NCBI GenBank assembly: GCA_016748015.1
Contig: JAAOMT010000514.1
Coordinates: 248,125 to 312,124 of the forward strand
From: Geosiphon pyriformis
Taxonomy: Eukaryota > Glomeromycota > Glomeromycetes > Archaeosporales > Geosiphonaceae
Direction of reading: 5' to 3'
DNA: 64,000 bases
The notes beneath the pieces are model-generated. The model had not been told where the DNA came from and searched no databases. It was given only the letters and a program-made list of their open reading frames with translations. Below, in pieces: positions 32,843 through 43,604 of this stretch. Positions within the stretch are counted from its first letter, which is position 1, and every line of letters starts with the position of its first letter. The position numbers and the translations under genes were made by a program.

Positions 32843-34514
32843 TTATCTCTTTAGCTTGTATTCTACAAAGTTGTAAGAATACTATATTTTATGATAAGCT
32901 TATAGTGCTTAATTAATATCATACAAATGATAAAAACCAATTAAAAACTACAAGACACTTTAAAAAAAACAGTTTTTTATACATAAAACAGTCTTTAGTT
33001 TTGGCTTGGATTAAAAATAAACCAAATCTTTATTTATAAGCAAATATAATGTGTAATTTGACTAAAAAGTATATATATATAATATGTAATTTTAACTTTG
33101 ATAAAGCACTTGTTATTTTTGTTCAAAAAACAAAATTACATGAAATAATACTTACTAGAAATATAATTCAAGCTGCTAATATAAAGTTTTATAATTAATT
33201 AGATATTTCAGAAAATAAACACCAAAAACCATTTAATAACTAACTTAAAAGCTTTAAAGACTATGTTAAATTACATTTATTTTACTTTTATAGTAAGTAT
33301 TATCAGCCAATATTAAACATATTAAAAATAAGTAAGTATATATAATAATATTTTTTGCTAATTAGAAGTTATAAAATATTTTTAACATAGATAAAATTGC
33401 ACTATTTTATATTATATTACCAAATTGAAATCTTATTACAATACTATATTATAGTACCAAATAATTAAAAGTATGATTAACACTTTTTTTTACAATCAAT
33501 GCTAATAGAACTGAGTATTTGCACTATTTATTATTGGTTATGCTAAAAATTTATGGTGTTTTTAAAAAAAACAGGAAAGCAACTTGGTTTTTAATATTAT
33601 TCAAACACTCATGCTTAAATAACTAATAATATTTTTTGATAATAGCTTGTTAATTGGAATTATTAGCTGCATAAAAAAAACCAAAATATATTGTAGACAA
33701 TTTTGCTAATCACAACAATAATATGAGATTTATTACAAATATTCATGTAAAATAGTTTGTATCTAATTTGACAATATATATTCAACTTATGGATACTGAA
33801 ATTATTTATTGTGTTAAAACATATTACTATTGTTATTTTTTTATTATGTATTAGAATTTTTTAATAATGATGCTGATGATATTTATGTAATCAACCAACT
33901 TTAAACAATGCATTTAATTTATAGAACATAAAAGAATGTTTCAAATAAAATAATAACTTATTGTTGACATAAAGTTAGTATTTTTTTAATTAATACAAAT
34001 GACAACTTTCAGAATAAAACTGCAAATTTAGAAATAATAGTATTAAAAAAAATTAAAAATTATTACAAAAACTTTAATTGTATACAGCTAAATTATACAT
34101 ATTTATTAATTAAAAAGTTGGTAAATTTATCTGAAAAAAACAATACAATTATTTTGAAACATCTAAATAATAATAAGATTGCAAATTATATTATAATAAA
34201 TCGTAAAACAAAGCATAATAGCTTTAATAAAAAACAAAAAGTACAGAAAATAATAAGTATTAAGAATATACTAACTGTTATTACAAATTTTAAACAATTT
34301 ATAAAGCTTAAAAATAGCAAGAAATTTTATAATGCAGTTAAAAAGTTTGTTTATGTTAAATATATACTTTATAAAAAAATACAAAATAAATAAAAAACAA
34401 ACAACTTTTATAATTTTCTTTAATATTGCATGAACTATTTAAAAATTTTTATAAGAATATGCAAATAAATTTATTTTTAATATATATATACTATATATAT
34501 TTAAACCTAAAAAA
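32843..34514. other. Very AT-rich region, no gene recognised
   Basis: A+T about 80-85 percent. A 91-codon Lys/Asn/Ile-rich ORF at 34118-34393 has no recognisable motif and fits chance expectation at this composition. The region probably consists of transposon sequence mutated beyond recognition. Confidence 0.5.
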
Positions 34515-34981
34515 ACCCATAATTTGTAATAATTCATAGTAATTTATTATAATATTAATATAAAAAATTAACAAAAATTAATTATAAATAAATATATTAT
34601 TTCTAAAACAAATATATTTTTAATTAATATAAACAATTATTTTCTGAATCAAAATATTTAAAATATTTTTTATACTCTTTATAAGTATTAAACCAAAAAT
34701 CATTTAAATATTATTTTAATTATTAAAAACAAATTATTATAACTAATAATAATAAAATATATACTATTATTAAACCAAAAAAACCACTATTAAAAAAAAA
34801 ACAGGTAATAAAATAAATATATATATACTTAAAAACATAACAGCAATAATACTATTATTTTTTAATATATTTGAAAAAATAATTAAAAAATTTTTGTCTA
34901 TAAACAAAAATTTGTTATATAAAAAATAATTAAAGTTTTATAATCGACTTAGTAAAATTATAAAAAACATAAAAAAAAAAA
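34515..34981 (+). repeat. Second copy of the family I 3' relic, left half
   Basis: Aligns with 31390-31850 (shared ATTATTTTCTGAATCAAAA and many later blocks), with the changes being almost all to A or T. Interrupted at about 34981 by the LINE; the rest continues at 42070. Confidence 0.75.
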
Positions 34982-35107
34982 CTTCTTTCTTTCATTCCTC
35001 CTCAAATCCCAAAAGTTTTTTGGAAGAAGTTTTTTACCATTCAGTATGATAAATCCAAACCATTTCTGCTTGATTACGAGACCATTGTTGGCCCTAATAT
35101 TGCTGTC

Positions 35108-36836
35108 ATGAAACAGACGGTTAAAAGTTCTGGCTCCGAAGGTGGTTTCAAGGCTGTTGTGTCAAGGAAAAAAAGAAGAGGCAGTGTTCTTGAGGACAAT
35201 ACTGGTGCTAAAGAGGGTTCTGTTAAGGTGCAAAGTGGTCATTCATGGGGTTTAGAGACTGGTGATACCACAGAATCTGACAGTATTGATATGGAAAAGG
35301 AGTGTCTTGTAGAGGAAACAAGTTTCGATTATGGTAAAGGTGGTGTTATTGTTGGTGGAGATTTGGATCAAATGCTGAAAGGTTCATGGGTGACAACTAG
35401 GAAAGCATTGGGAAAGCCTTTGGGAAAGATAGACTTCCTGGATGACAATGATAATGATGATGTCCTTCTGGATGCCCCTCTGGTGCTTCCCTCTTCTCTT
35501 AAGAACCTGGTCAATGTTTCTGTTAGAAAGTCATTTGCTTTGGATTTAGATCTGAAAGCGGTAGAAGAAAATTCGGCCCAGGAAAAGCTCAAAAAGATCA
35601 GGAGTTTATTTTCAGGAATCAATGGTTTTGGGAGGGCATCTACCCCCTCAAAGTTCTCAGGAATCATCAGAGCAACATTCACTTCCAAATCGGGTCTAAT
35701 GAAAGCCACTAAAAAAGCTACTGGTGCGAATATCATGATAAACACCAATTTTAAGAGATCAGCTGGTCGCTCAGATCAGGCTGTGGTGTTAAAGAAAATT
35801 CCAGTTGGAACATCAGCTGAGGCTGTGCGTGCTGCGCTCTCTAAGTTTGGGATAATTAAGTCGATCAAGATGCAATTGGTGGGGCTGTGGCAGAAGGCTG
35901 TGGTAGAATTTGAGCAATCAGATCATGCTGATTTGGTCGCGGCAAAGTGGTCAATCTTAATTGAGAAGGATGCTGTGCGGGTGGCTAGATCAGATTTGGA
36001 CAAAGAATCATGGGACGTAAGGGACCAGCATAGGGCACTGCTCTATACTCTGCCAATAGGAACGACTGCTTATGACATCTGGGATTTTATTGGTTCTGTG
36101 GGTGGGAAGATGTGTGTTATTGATCATCATCTGGTTATGTATGCTAGGGCTAGGTGTGCTGTCATCTGTTTTGATTCTGCTGAATCATTGAATGCCATTG
36201 TGGGAACCATGCCAGTGTTGAAGGGCGCCAATCTATGCTGGTCTTGTCTTGTTTCGGCCAAGTGTGTCAAGTGTGAGAAATCAGGCCATACATCATTGGG
36301 CTGTGTGATTGGTGGGAGGGTTTCTTCAGGTTTGTCTTTGCGTAGAGTCCTGTCAGACACAGATAAAAGCAGATTGGCAGCCATCTATGTCAAGCGATCA
36401 GCTCCANNNNNNNNNNNNNNNNNNNNTCTGGGATTTTATTGGTTCTGTGGGTGGGAAGATGTGTGTTATTGATCATCATCTGGTTATGTATGCTAGGGCT
36501 AGGTGTGCTGTCATCTGTTTTGATTCTGCTGAATCATTGAATGCCATTGTGGGAACCATGCCAGTGTTGAAGGGCGCCAATCTATGCTGGTCTTGTCTTG
36601 TTTCGGCCAAGTGTGTCAAGTGTGAGAAATCAGGCCATACATCATTGGGCTGTGTGATTGGTGGGAGGGTTTCTTCAGGTTTGTCTTTGCGTAGAGTCCT
36701 GTCAGACACAGATAAAAGCAGATTGGCAGCCATCTATGTCAAGCGATCAGCTCCAGTTGCTCGTCCAGTCTCTTTTGGTGGTCTCTCTTGGGCAAAGGTT
36801 GCTAGTGGGTTTTCTTTTCCTCCTCTCTCTGAATGA
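35108..36836 (+). pseudogene. LINE 1 ORF1 protein (RNA-binding, zinc knuckle)
   Basis: The frame is continuous once the false duplication is ignored (35108-36406 then 36756-36836; 459 codons before a TGA at 36834-36836). An acidic, low-complexity N-terminus is followed by two RRM-like folds: VVLKKIPVGTSAEAVRAALS (about residues 222-290) and LLYTLPIGTTAYDIWDFIGS (about 310-375). Then comes a zinc knuckle C386-x2-C389-x4-H394-x4-C399. After the TGA the same frame stays open to 37242 with a coiled-coil-like segment, so the original protein was about 595 residues. Expected to bind element RNA. Confidence 0.82.
36078..36755. other. Assembly gap (36407-36426) flanked by a false 329-bp duplication
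   Basis: The 20 N bases separate two identical 329-base copies (36078-36406 and 36427-36755, offset 349). Merging them keeps ORF1 in frame, so the contig ends overlap and were not joined. This is an assembly artefact, not a biological duplication. Confidence 0.93.
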
Positions 36837-37244
36837 AATGCTTCAGTAAAATCTGGTTTCTCTTCGGAGATGGTGCCATCCCTGCCAGTTTCGATGGAAG
36901 TCAATGATAGGTTTGCTGCTCTTGAGTGCAGTCTCGCCAGTCTTGCGGAGCAGGTGGGTAAGCTGGTTAAGAGGTTGGATGCACTTGGGCCAACGGTTTT
37001 CCAGCCAAGCCCTGGATGTCAGCTGTTGGTGACCCCTTCATTACAGAATCAAGGGGCAGATATAGTGATGAGTGAGGATTCAGGTACAGTCACTTGTGGT
37101 GAGATTGTTGTAGGAGCAGTGTCTTTCGATGTATCTTTGGTGTCTAAGTTGGAAGACAGCATGAAGTGTCTGATGGAAACAGTTCTGGGACTTTCAGCCA
37201 AAGTAGACAGTTTTGGGGTGGGTTCAAATTCCTTTTTTTCTTAA
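36837..37244 (+). pseudogene. LINE 1 ORF1, C-terminal part after in-frame TGA
   Basis: In frame with ORF1 beyond the TGA at 36834. ECSLASLAEQVGKLVKRLDAL looks like a coiled coil. TPSLQNQGADIVMSE is shared with LINE 2 (57516-57737), showing this segment is a conserved part of ORF1. It ends in TAATG, where the stop overlaps the ORF2 start. Confidence 0.75.
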
Positions 37245-40200
37245 TGAACAGTCTGGTTTGGAATATTGCTACTTGCAATATCAGAGGTATGAACAATCTT
37301 GTGAAACAAGATGATGTTATTTGTTGGCATATGAAGAAACAATTTAGTTTCTATTTTTACAGAATCAAAGTTAAAAGAGAAAATTTGCCCCTGGATTGTC
37401 AACAAATATGATGGTGTGCGGGTGTTTACCTCTGGTTTGGAATCTGGATATCTGGGTGCTGGTGTTGCAGTCATCATGAATTCTTTTTTGGCGAGACATG
37501 TGTGCAAAGTGTTAGAGGTGCCTGGTCAACTCTTGTCCATTAAGTTACTTTTCAAAAATAAACTTTCGGTGTCTATTCTGGGTCTGTATGCTGGTGCTTC
37601 CTCAGCAGTTTGGTTCTTTTAGGCTGGTGAAGTCAACTCTCTTATTGTAAAAGCTGTTAATAAATCTTTCTTCGTTGTTCTCGGTGGCGATTTCAATGAA
37701 GATGGTTCTCACAAGTGTGCAAGCTTTAAAAAGTGTCTGAATTTGGGTCTGGTTAATGCCTTGGGTGGGAGCTCTTGTGGGAAATTGCCGACTTGGTCCA
37801 ATTCTCGGGGTGTTGCTAAGACGATTGATTTTATGTTCGTTTCTTCAAATCTGGTCAATGCAGTAGTGGGTTGCGATGTGTTTGGTGTTGGGGAATACTT
37901 TGATACTGATCATCAGGCTGTCTCAGTGTTAGTGGGTTTGGGTGGTCTGCTCGATGTTCAGTTGAATTCTGTTCGCAAGCAAGCAAATAGAAATCGCTAA
38001 AAGTACAATTGCAAAGGTGCGGATAATGTTAAATGGGCCAAATTTAAAGAAGATACGGTGGCAAATGCTGCTATGTTTCATGATGATTTTCTTGCTGCCA
38101 GGATTCACTCAGACTTGGATTCGATGTGGGTTGCTCTCCGTAGAATAATGTGTCTGTCTGCTGTGGCAGTTTTCAAGAAAAAGTGGTTCAAAAGATATGA
38201 TAAAAATTTTAGTAAGAATTCGTCCAAATTTCACAAGCTAGAGCTCTTGGTGTCTAAGTTAGTTAAGGCATCTCATATGGATTCTGCTGAGGAGTTTACA
38301 TCCTTGCTCGACAGGTGGGAAAGTTTGGATTTGGTCAATGTTTCTGCGGTGAAGTCTCTCTTCTTATCAGGTTCTCACTTCGATGCTATTTGGTCAGTTT
38401 TGTTTAAGGTCAAAAAGTCTTATCACACATCCAAAATGTCGGAAGCAAAGCGAGTTAGGAAATCTCAAATCAGGTCAGCAATAGATAAGAGAATGGAAAG
38501 TTTTGAATTGGACAAAGGTTATACTATTAGGAGTGTATTGGAATGTTCTTTTTGCAAAGTAACTTTGGATCATCTGGTTGTTGATGATGAGTTAGTTTTG
38601 GAGCCTGTTTTGGTTAAGGCCAAAGTAGATACAGTCATGAAGGAATGGACTAGGAAGCGCAATGTAGTTTCTGATGTTACTGGTGTTTGGGATCGCCAAT
38701 ATCAGTCTTTAGAGTATGTTTTTGATGACGCTTTTTCTGGTGTAATGAGCCTAATTGATTTTGATGAGATGTCTAGTGTCGTTTTGAACCTGCCTGATGG
38801 GAAAGCAGTTGGTCTCTCTGGTATCTTGAATGAGTTGTGGAAACATTGTGACAAATCAGTTTTGAATATGCTTTTAGTGCTTTTGAATGTTTGCTTGGAG
38901 CATGAATCTGTTCCTGGGCCTTGGAAGGAGGCTTGAGTATCGATGATCCCCAAACCATATAAGTAGGAGGGTGTTCTCACAAATACCCGTCCTATTGCTT
39001 TGGTTGAGACGGCTCGCAAAATCCTTTCTAAAGTGCTTTCGAACAGAATTTCTTTGGCTTGTAGTGTTTTCGACGTTCTTAGGAGGAATAATTTTTCTGT
39101 TTTAAAAGGCATGACCACGGGGTCTCCTATTTTTGCTATTGGATTGGTCATTGAGGATGCTTTGGAGAAAAACCGAGAGCTGTGGCTGGTCTTGCAAGAC
39201 ATGCGAAAGACTTATGATTCTGTTGGCTGGGAGCATCTGAGGAAGAGCTTGGTCAGAATAAAAATGTGTAACAAATTCATTCAGTTTTTTGGTAGCATCC
39301 ACAATGATCGGGTCAACAGAGTTATGACGAATTTTGAGTTGACTGATGGATATCGGGTACATGATGGTTTGGATCAAGGGGAGGTGTTTTCTCCTCTTCT
39401 CTGGCATATATTTTATGATCTCCTTTTGTGTGAAGTCAAGAGACAAGAAAGTGTATGTGGATATAGATTAAACTCTCGTTTTGTTGCCAACACTGGTCGC
39501 GCTAAATCTTGGGCTGGTTTGACTTCTTTCCTTGCTGCTGGTGCTTTTGTCGACGATATGATTTGGGTTGGTAGCAGCCAGACTGCCACCCAACATATTC
39601 TCAATGTTGCTAGTAAGTTTTTTCGAGTCAATGACATTTTGATCAATAATGACAAAACAGTGGCCATTCCCATTAATTGCAGAGTTTCCAGCCCTTATTT
39701 GTTGATCAGTGGTTTGCTTATTTCGATAGCCAAAAGGGAAGAGCCTCATCAGTACCTGGGTATCTTTCTGTCTACTGAAGGTTTGTCGAAGCCTAGCTTA
39801 GCTAAGGCATGCTTGGATGTCCGGTTTTTCACCAATCTTGTTCTGAGAAAGGTTATCTCTGATAAGCAGTTCTTGTATTTGGTGTTAGTGATTCTTCACC
39901 CCATAATTGTTTATAGGATTCAGTTTAGTTTTGTTCCTATTAGTGTGTGTGCAAAATGGGATGCTATAATTTGTAAAGATTTGAAGTCCAAATCTGGCCT
40001 GCCACTCAACTTTCCCAATGATGCTATTCATTATCCTTCTCTGTACAGGTTGAAATCTTTTGAACAGATCCAGGCTGAGAGCAAGTCAGCTGCTGTTGTT
40101 TGTTTTGCCAATTCAGTAGGTATTTTGGGCTGCCTGTTCGCGCATAGGTCTCATGATTTACAGGTTTTCAGCTGGTGCCCTCGTCACCCTCTACTTTTCT

Positions 40201-41930
40201 CTTCTCATATTAATGTCAGTCCTTTGAATAATTTTTTGGCTGGTGTTGTCCAGATTTTTTTGGGTTGTGACCTTTCTCTGGGTGGTCTCGTGACCAATGT
40301 TTTTCGTTTTTAAAAGGGGACCCCAATGTCTATTGTTCTTGGTGAGTTTGCTTTTTATAAATGTGTCTCTTCGCTTCGGCAATATGGAATTGTCTTTGTT
40401 GAGCAGCTTTGCGATTGAACTGGTTTTGTTTTTGAATGGAGGACTTTCAAGCGGTGAAAGAAACTGGACCCTCAGGGTCCGGTTCCTGATTGGTTCAATG
40501 TTGCTATTCGCTTTTTGTCTGGTTCCAGGTCTTTTCCCATTTGCTCTTTTTCACTACTGAATGTTGTTTCGTCTGACGTCCTTAAGTCTTGTGAGTTTGA
40601 TGTTGTCTGCAATCATTTGTTAGAGGTTGATTCCGATTGTCTTTCTTTGTTTATGGATGGTTCTCTGTATGGACTGGATACTCTTGGTATGAAGACTGGC
40701 GCCGCTGCTTTTTTTGGAGACATTGATTTGGGTTTGGGTGTGAAAGTCTCTGGTTTGGTTTCTTCTACCATGGCGGAGTTACAGACCATTGCTTTGGCTC
40801 TTGAATGTGTTCCTTCTTCTCATTCGGTCAATTTGTTTTCGGACAGCCAGGCCACATTGGATGCTTGCAAGTTAGAGTTAATGTTGGGTCATCCAGATTT
40901 CAGAAATCGGTGTTGAGTCGAACACCACCATATTTCTAATGTCATTCGTCGCAAAAATTTGGATGTTAATTAGATTAAAGTTAGAGATCACTCTGAAGTC
41001 TTGGATAATGAGCGTGCTGATACTTTGGCTAGGGCTGCTGCATCTTCTGGTGTGCATCTTCCTTACAGGATCAATGAACATTTTCTTAAGACTCGCGGTA
41101 CTGTGGTTTTTGGTAATTTTAGGCATTTTGTTCATGATGTTTTCTGCTTTATTCACCATGCACATTGGGAAGTCAGTTTTGGTTCTCAGGTATTGGTGAA
41201 CAGCCTACGTGCTGATGTTGATTGGTTCAGGTCATGTTCGGTGTGGCATCCGGACTCTCATTTGGCCGCTGGTTTCACTAGTGCTTGTACTGCTGGTTCT
41301 TGGACGTATTTTATAAAGGCGTTGTATCATTGTCTTCTTGTTGCTGTGCAAAAGTGACTTTATGATAAGGGGTACCCCAGTGTGATGTGTTTGTTCTGCG
41401 GCAATGTTGAAATTTCAGATCATGTGTTTTTGTGCCCATTCAATGCTGGTGATCATGCTCGGTTGATGAATGCTCATGCATCTGTTTGGGAAATGCGCTC
41501 AGATTTATCTCACTTAACTTTATGTGTTTCACAGTTGCTTTCTACTTGCACTTCCGATGCTATTGTTAGTATGGCTATATGTAAGGGCTTTGTTTTCAAT
41601 GAGTGGTATTGTGAATCTCTTTCTGTTTTCAAGGACTCTAAAATAGTGGCTCAAAATATTGTGGCATTTGTTCACGAATTCAGTCTTGCATTCCGTGATA
41701 ATATTTGGCTGGTACGTGCGAAACACAGAGCCGTTATGGAGAAAGGTGGCTTGATCCCATGTGATGGCTCTATTCCTATCTCAGTTTCTGGTTTTCCTTC
41801 AGTGCTCTCGTCCAGTGTGGTTAGATTGTTGGGTATTGCTGATGCACTTGGTGTTAGTTTTGGGTTTCATAAATCTAGTTTATTCTTTTCAGGTGTAGGT
41901 GACTTGGTTTCGGTGCGTATAGGTGCCTAG
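37244..41930 (+). pseudogene. LINE 1 ORF2: endonuclease, reverse transcriptase, RNase H
   Basis: Starts at ATG 37244 (MNSLVWNIATCNIRGMNN), an APE-type endonuclease opening. One frame change near 37340; afterwards a single frame runs to 41930, broken only by about ten nonsense codons (for example 37620, 37998, 38934, 38964, 40311, 40914). Endonuclease landmarks: LGGDFNEDGS, DFMFVSS and DTDHQAVSV. RT (about 38760-39750): LPDGKAVGLSGILNELWKH, LVLQDMRKTYDSV, LDQGEVFSPLLW and an intact AFVDDMIWVGS catalytic box. RNase H (about 40640-41040): LFMDGSL, TMAELQTIALALE, FSDSQATLDA, NERADTLARA. C-terminal zinc motif CLFCGNVEISDHVFLC (about 41385-41435). Compared with LINE 2, most stops replace Trp codons. 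Confidence 0.85.
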
Positions 41931-42069
41931 TGTTGTCCTGACTAGTCTGAGTGGCTAGTCACGTATAGAAAAAGCATGATTCACGCCTAGTTTAGATCAC
42001 TAGTATGATGTATTGTACTAGATAGTGTTTGGATCTCACTCATTAAAAAAAATAAAAAAAAAAAAAAAC

Positions 42070-42394
42070 CATAAAACTCTTAAAAAAACAATTTTAAAAT
42101 TATAAATAAAAATTTTGAATATTATATAATTAAATATTTTCAAGTTTTAATTATTGCAAAAAAATTCAAAACTTTTATATAAAAAATTTTATTATTATTA
42201 AACATTTAACAAGTGAAACCCAACTGCTATTTATATAAAAGTTTGATTTATTTCAAATTTTATATATTTTATTAACAAAAAACTATTAAATTAATTAATT
42301 TTGAATTAAACAAAACTTTTTTAATAAAATATTTTATAAATAGTTTAATTTTATTGAAACTTAATCTTTTTAAAAAGAATAATATTATAATTAA
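42070..42394 (+). repeat. Second copy of the family I 3' relic, right half
   Basis: Continues the alignment with 31850-32115 after the LINE (shared GGCATT/GAATATTATATAATTA, TTTTATTAACAAAAA, CTTAATCT blocks). It contains a foreign block of about 45 bases at 42190-42232 that looks like a LINE tail. Confidence 0.72.
42190..42232 (-). mobile_element. Tiny 5'-truncated LINE insertion (tail only)
   Basis: AAGTGAAACCCAACTGCTAT matches the 3' tail of LINE 2 (AAGTGAAGCCCAACCACTAT at about 51981-52000), preceded by a T-rich run (TTTTATTATTATT) in place of poly(A). Flanked on both sides by TTATATAAAA, a plausible target duplication. The aligned copy at 31.95 kb lacks the block. Confidence 0.6.
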
Positions 42395-42750
42395 AAATCA
42401 TAGTTTTTATTAATTATTATATATATTAATCAATAATATTATATAATTAACTATATTATTTTTAAATAATAATTGTTAACTTAATTATTAACTTAATTAT
42501 TAAATTTGATCAATAATTTGATTAATAACTTAGTTATTAATTTAATTATTAAACTATTTTAATAATTATATAAATAATAATTTTTTATAAATTTTTTAAA
42601 AAAAATTAAAAAATTATAATTTTGAGACTAATTATGTACATTAAATTCTTACAAATTTAATTTGTTTGAATTTTTTTAATATTATTTTTATTATATTTAA
42701 TAAATTTTTTTTTGCTATTTATTAACTTGTTACTTTAATTTATAATAATA
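42395..42750 (+). repeat. Decayed family I LTR, plus orientation
   Basis: Follows the relic as the LTR at 32116-32842 does. Blocks such as TATATAATTA-ACTATATTATTTTTA and the TTAATTATTAACTTAATTATTAA array correspond to the LTR start and its minisatellite, with C and G largely replaced by T and A. Confidence 0.65.
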
Positions 42751-43470
42751 TCTTAAAATATAAATTATTTGTGTTATTTACATATATTTTTTTAATTTGT
42801 ATTTGTAAATTAATTTAAAAAATTGTTTATTTGTTTTTGTAGTTTTTTAAATCAAAACACAATAATATCTGTTATTAATTTTAAAAATTACAAAGTAAAA
42901 CATAAAATAATAGCAGTAATATTATTTTGTTAATAATTACAAATTATTTTTCTATTTTTAAATTATTTTTAAAAATTACAACTGTAATTTTAAAGCTGAT
43001 TATGCAAATTAAATTAATTTGCTCTTTTAATTTGATTATTTTTTATTATTTTCATAGTTATTTCTTTTGTTATTTGTTTAAATAGTTAATTTATATTTAA
43101 AAAATTCATCTTATATAATTATTAATAATTGAATTAACAATTAGTTTAACAATTAGTTTAATAACTAAATTAACAATTAAATTTAATAACCAAATTAATA
43201 ATTAATAACTATAACATTATAATAAGAATGAAATTGTTTTTTAAAAAAAATTTAGTTACATTGAAAAAACTTTTTTGCTTGTTGCTTTTTCAAATATATT
43301 AGCAAAAATAGTGGTAAACTAAAATTTTTCAAAACTAAGAAATAAAAAGGCTTTTTTTTCATTTGTTAACATAAGAGAAATTCAATTTTTATTGTGACAC
43401 AATTTTTAAAATATCAAAATACTTTTAAGTAAACTTATTTATTCAAAAAGATCAACATATTAATTTCAGA
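42751..43470. other. Very AT-rich spacer upstream of SPC24
   Basis: No gene seen. AATTAACAATTAGTTTAACA-type repeats at 43120-43205 resemble a mutated family I minisatellite. Confidence 0.5.
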
Positions 43471-43487
43471 TGCGCGTTGATGATTAT

Positions 43488-43493
43488 ACGCGT
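43488..43493 (+). promoter_or_regulatory. ACGCGT (MCB-like) box upstream of SPC24
   Basis: ACGCGT lies 112 bases before the SPC24 ATG. In yeasts this is the MBF site that times G1/S genes. CG-rich words are rare in this AT-rich promoter, and a GCGCG lies at about 43472. A 14-bp tandem repeat CAGAACTTTTCAAC follows at 43522-43549. Function in this organism is inferred only. Confidence 0.4.
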
Positions 43494-43604
43494 CTAAAGT
43501 GAGGATTTTAAAGATTTCCCGCAGAACTTTTCAACCAGAACTTTTCAACCCATTTATCTTCGAAAAACAGTGCAAAAACCAATTCAACATTTCATTTCAT
43601 CAGC

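Larger units (their letters stand above)
34982..42068 (+). mobile_element. LINE 1 (Tad/I-like: ORF1, APE endonuclease, RT, RNase H)
   Basis: Non-LTR retrotransposon with an ORF1 zinc-knuckle protein, and an ORF2 with apurinic-type endonuclease, RT, RNase H and a C-terminal zinc motif, then a 3' UTR ending in poly(A) (about 42043-42068). It is close to full length: a 5' UTR of about 125 bases precedes ORF1. Inserted in an A-rich target, with short A-rich repeats containing CATAAAA at both ends (about 34969 and 42069) as the probable target duplication. Its G+C content is far above its surroundings. Real length is about 349 bases less than shown because of the assembly gap. Confidence 0.9.

Noticed and set aside
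30872-33012. Possible terminal inverted repeats (AGCCAAAAC near 30875 and its complement near 33003) of a DNA transposon
   Set aside because: The match is about 9-14 bases with a gap, no TA duplication is clear, no transposase is recognisable, and the interval contains a family I LTR relic that accounts for much of it.
34118-34393. 91-codon Lys/Asn-rich ORF
   Set aside because: Same reasons as the ORF at 31001-31264; expected by chance at over 80 percent A+T.
35368-35748. Minus-strand ORF within LINE 1
   Set aside because: Shadow of ORF1; the plus frame has the RRM-like folds and zinc knuckle.
36427-36755. Tandem duplication within LINE 1 ORF1
   Set aside because: Exact identity, flanking Ns and frame restoration on merging point to an assembly artefact.
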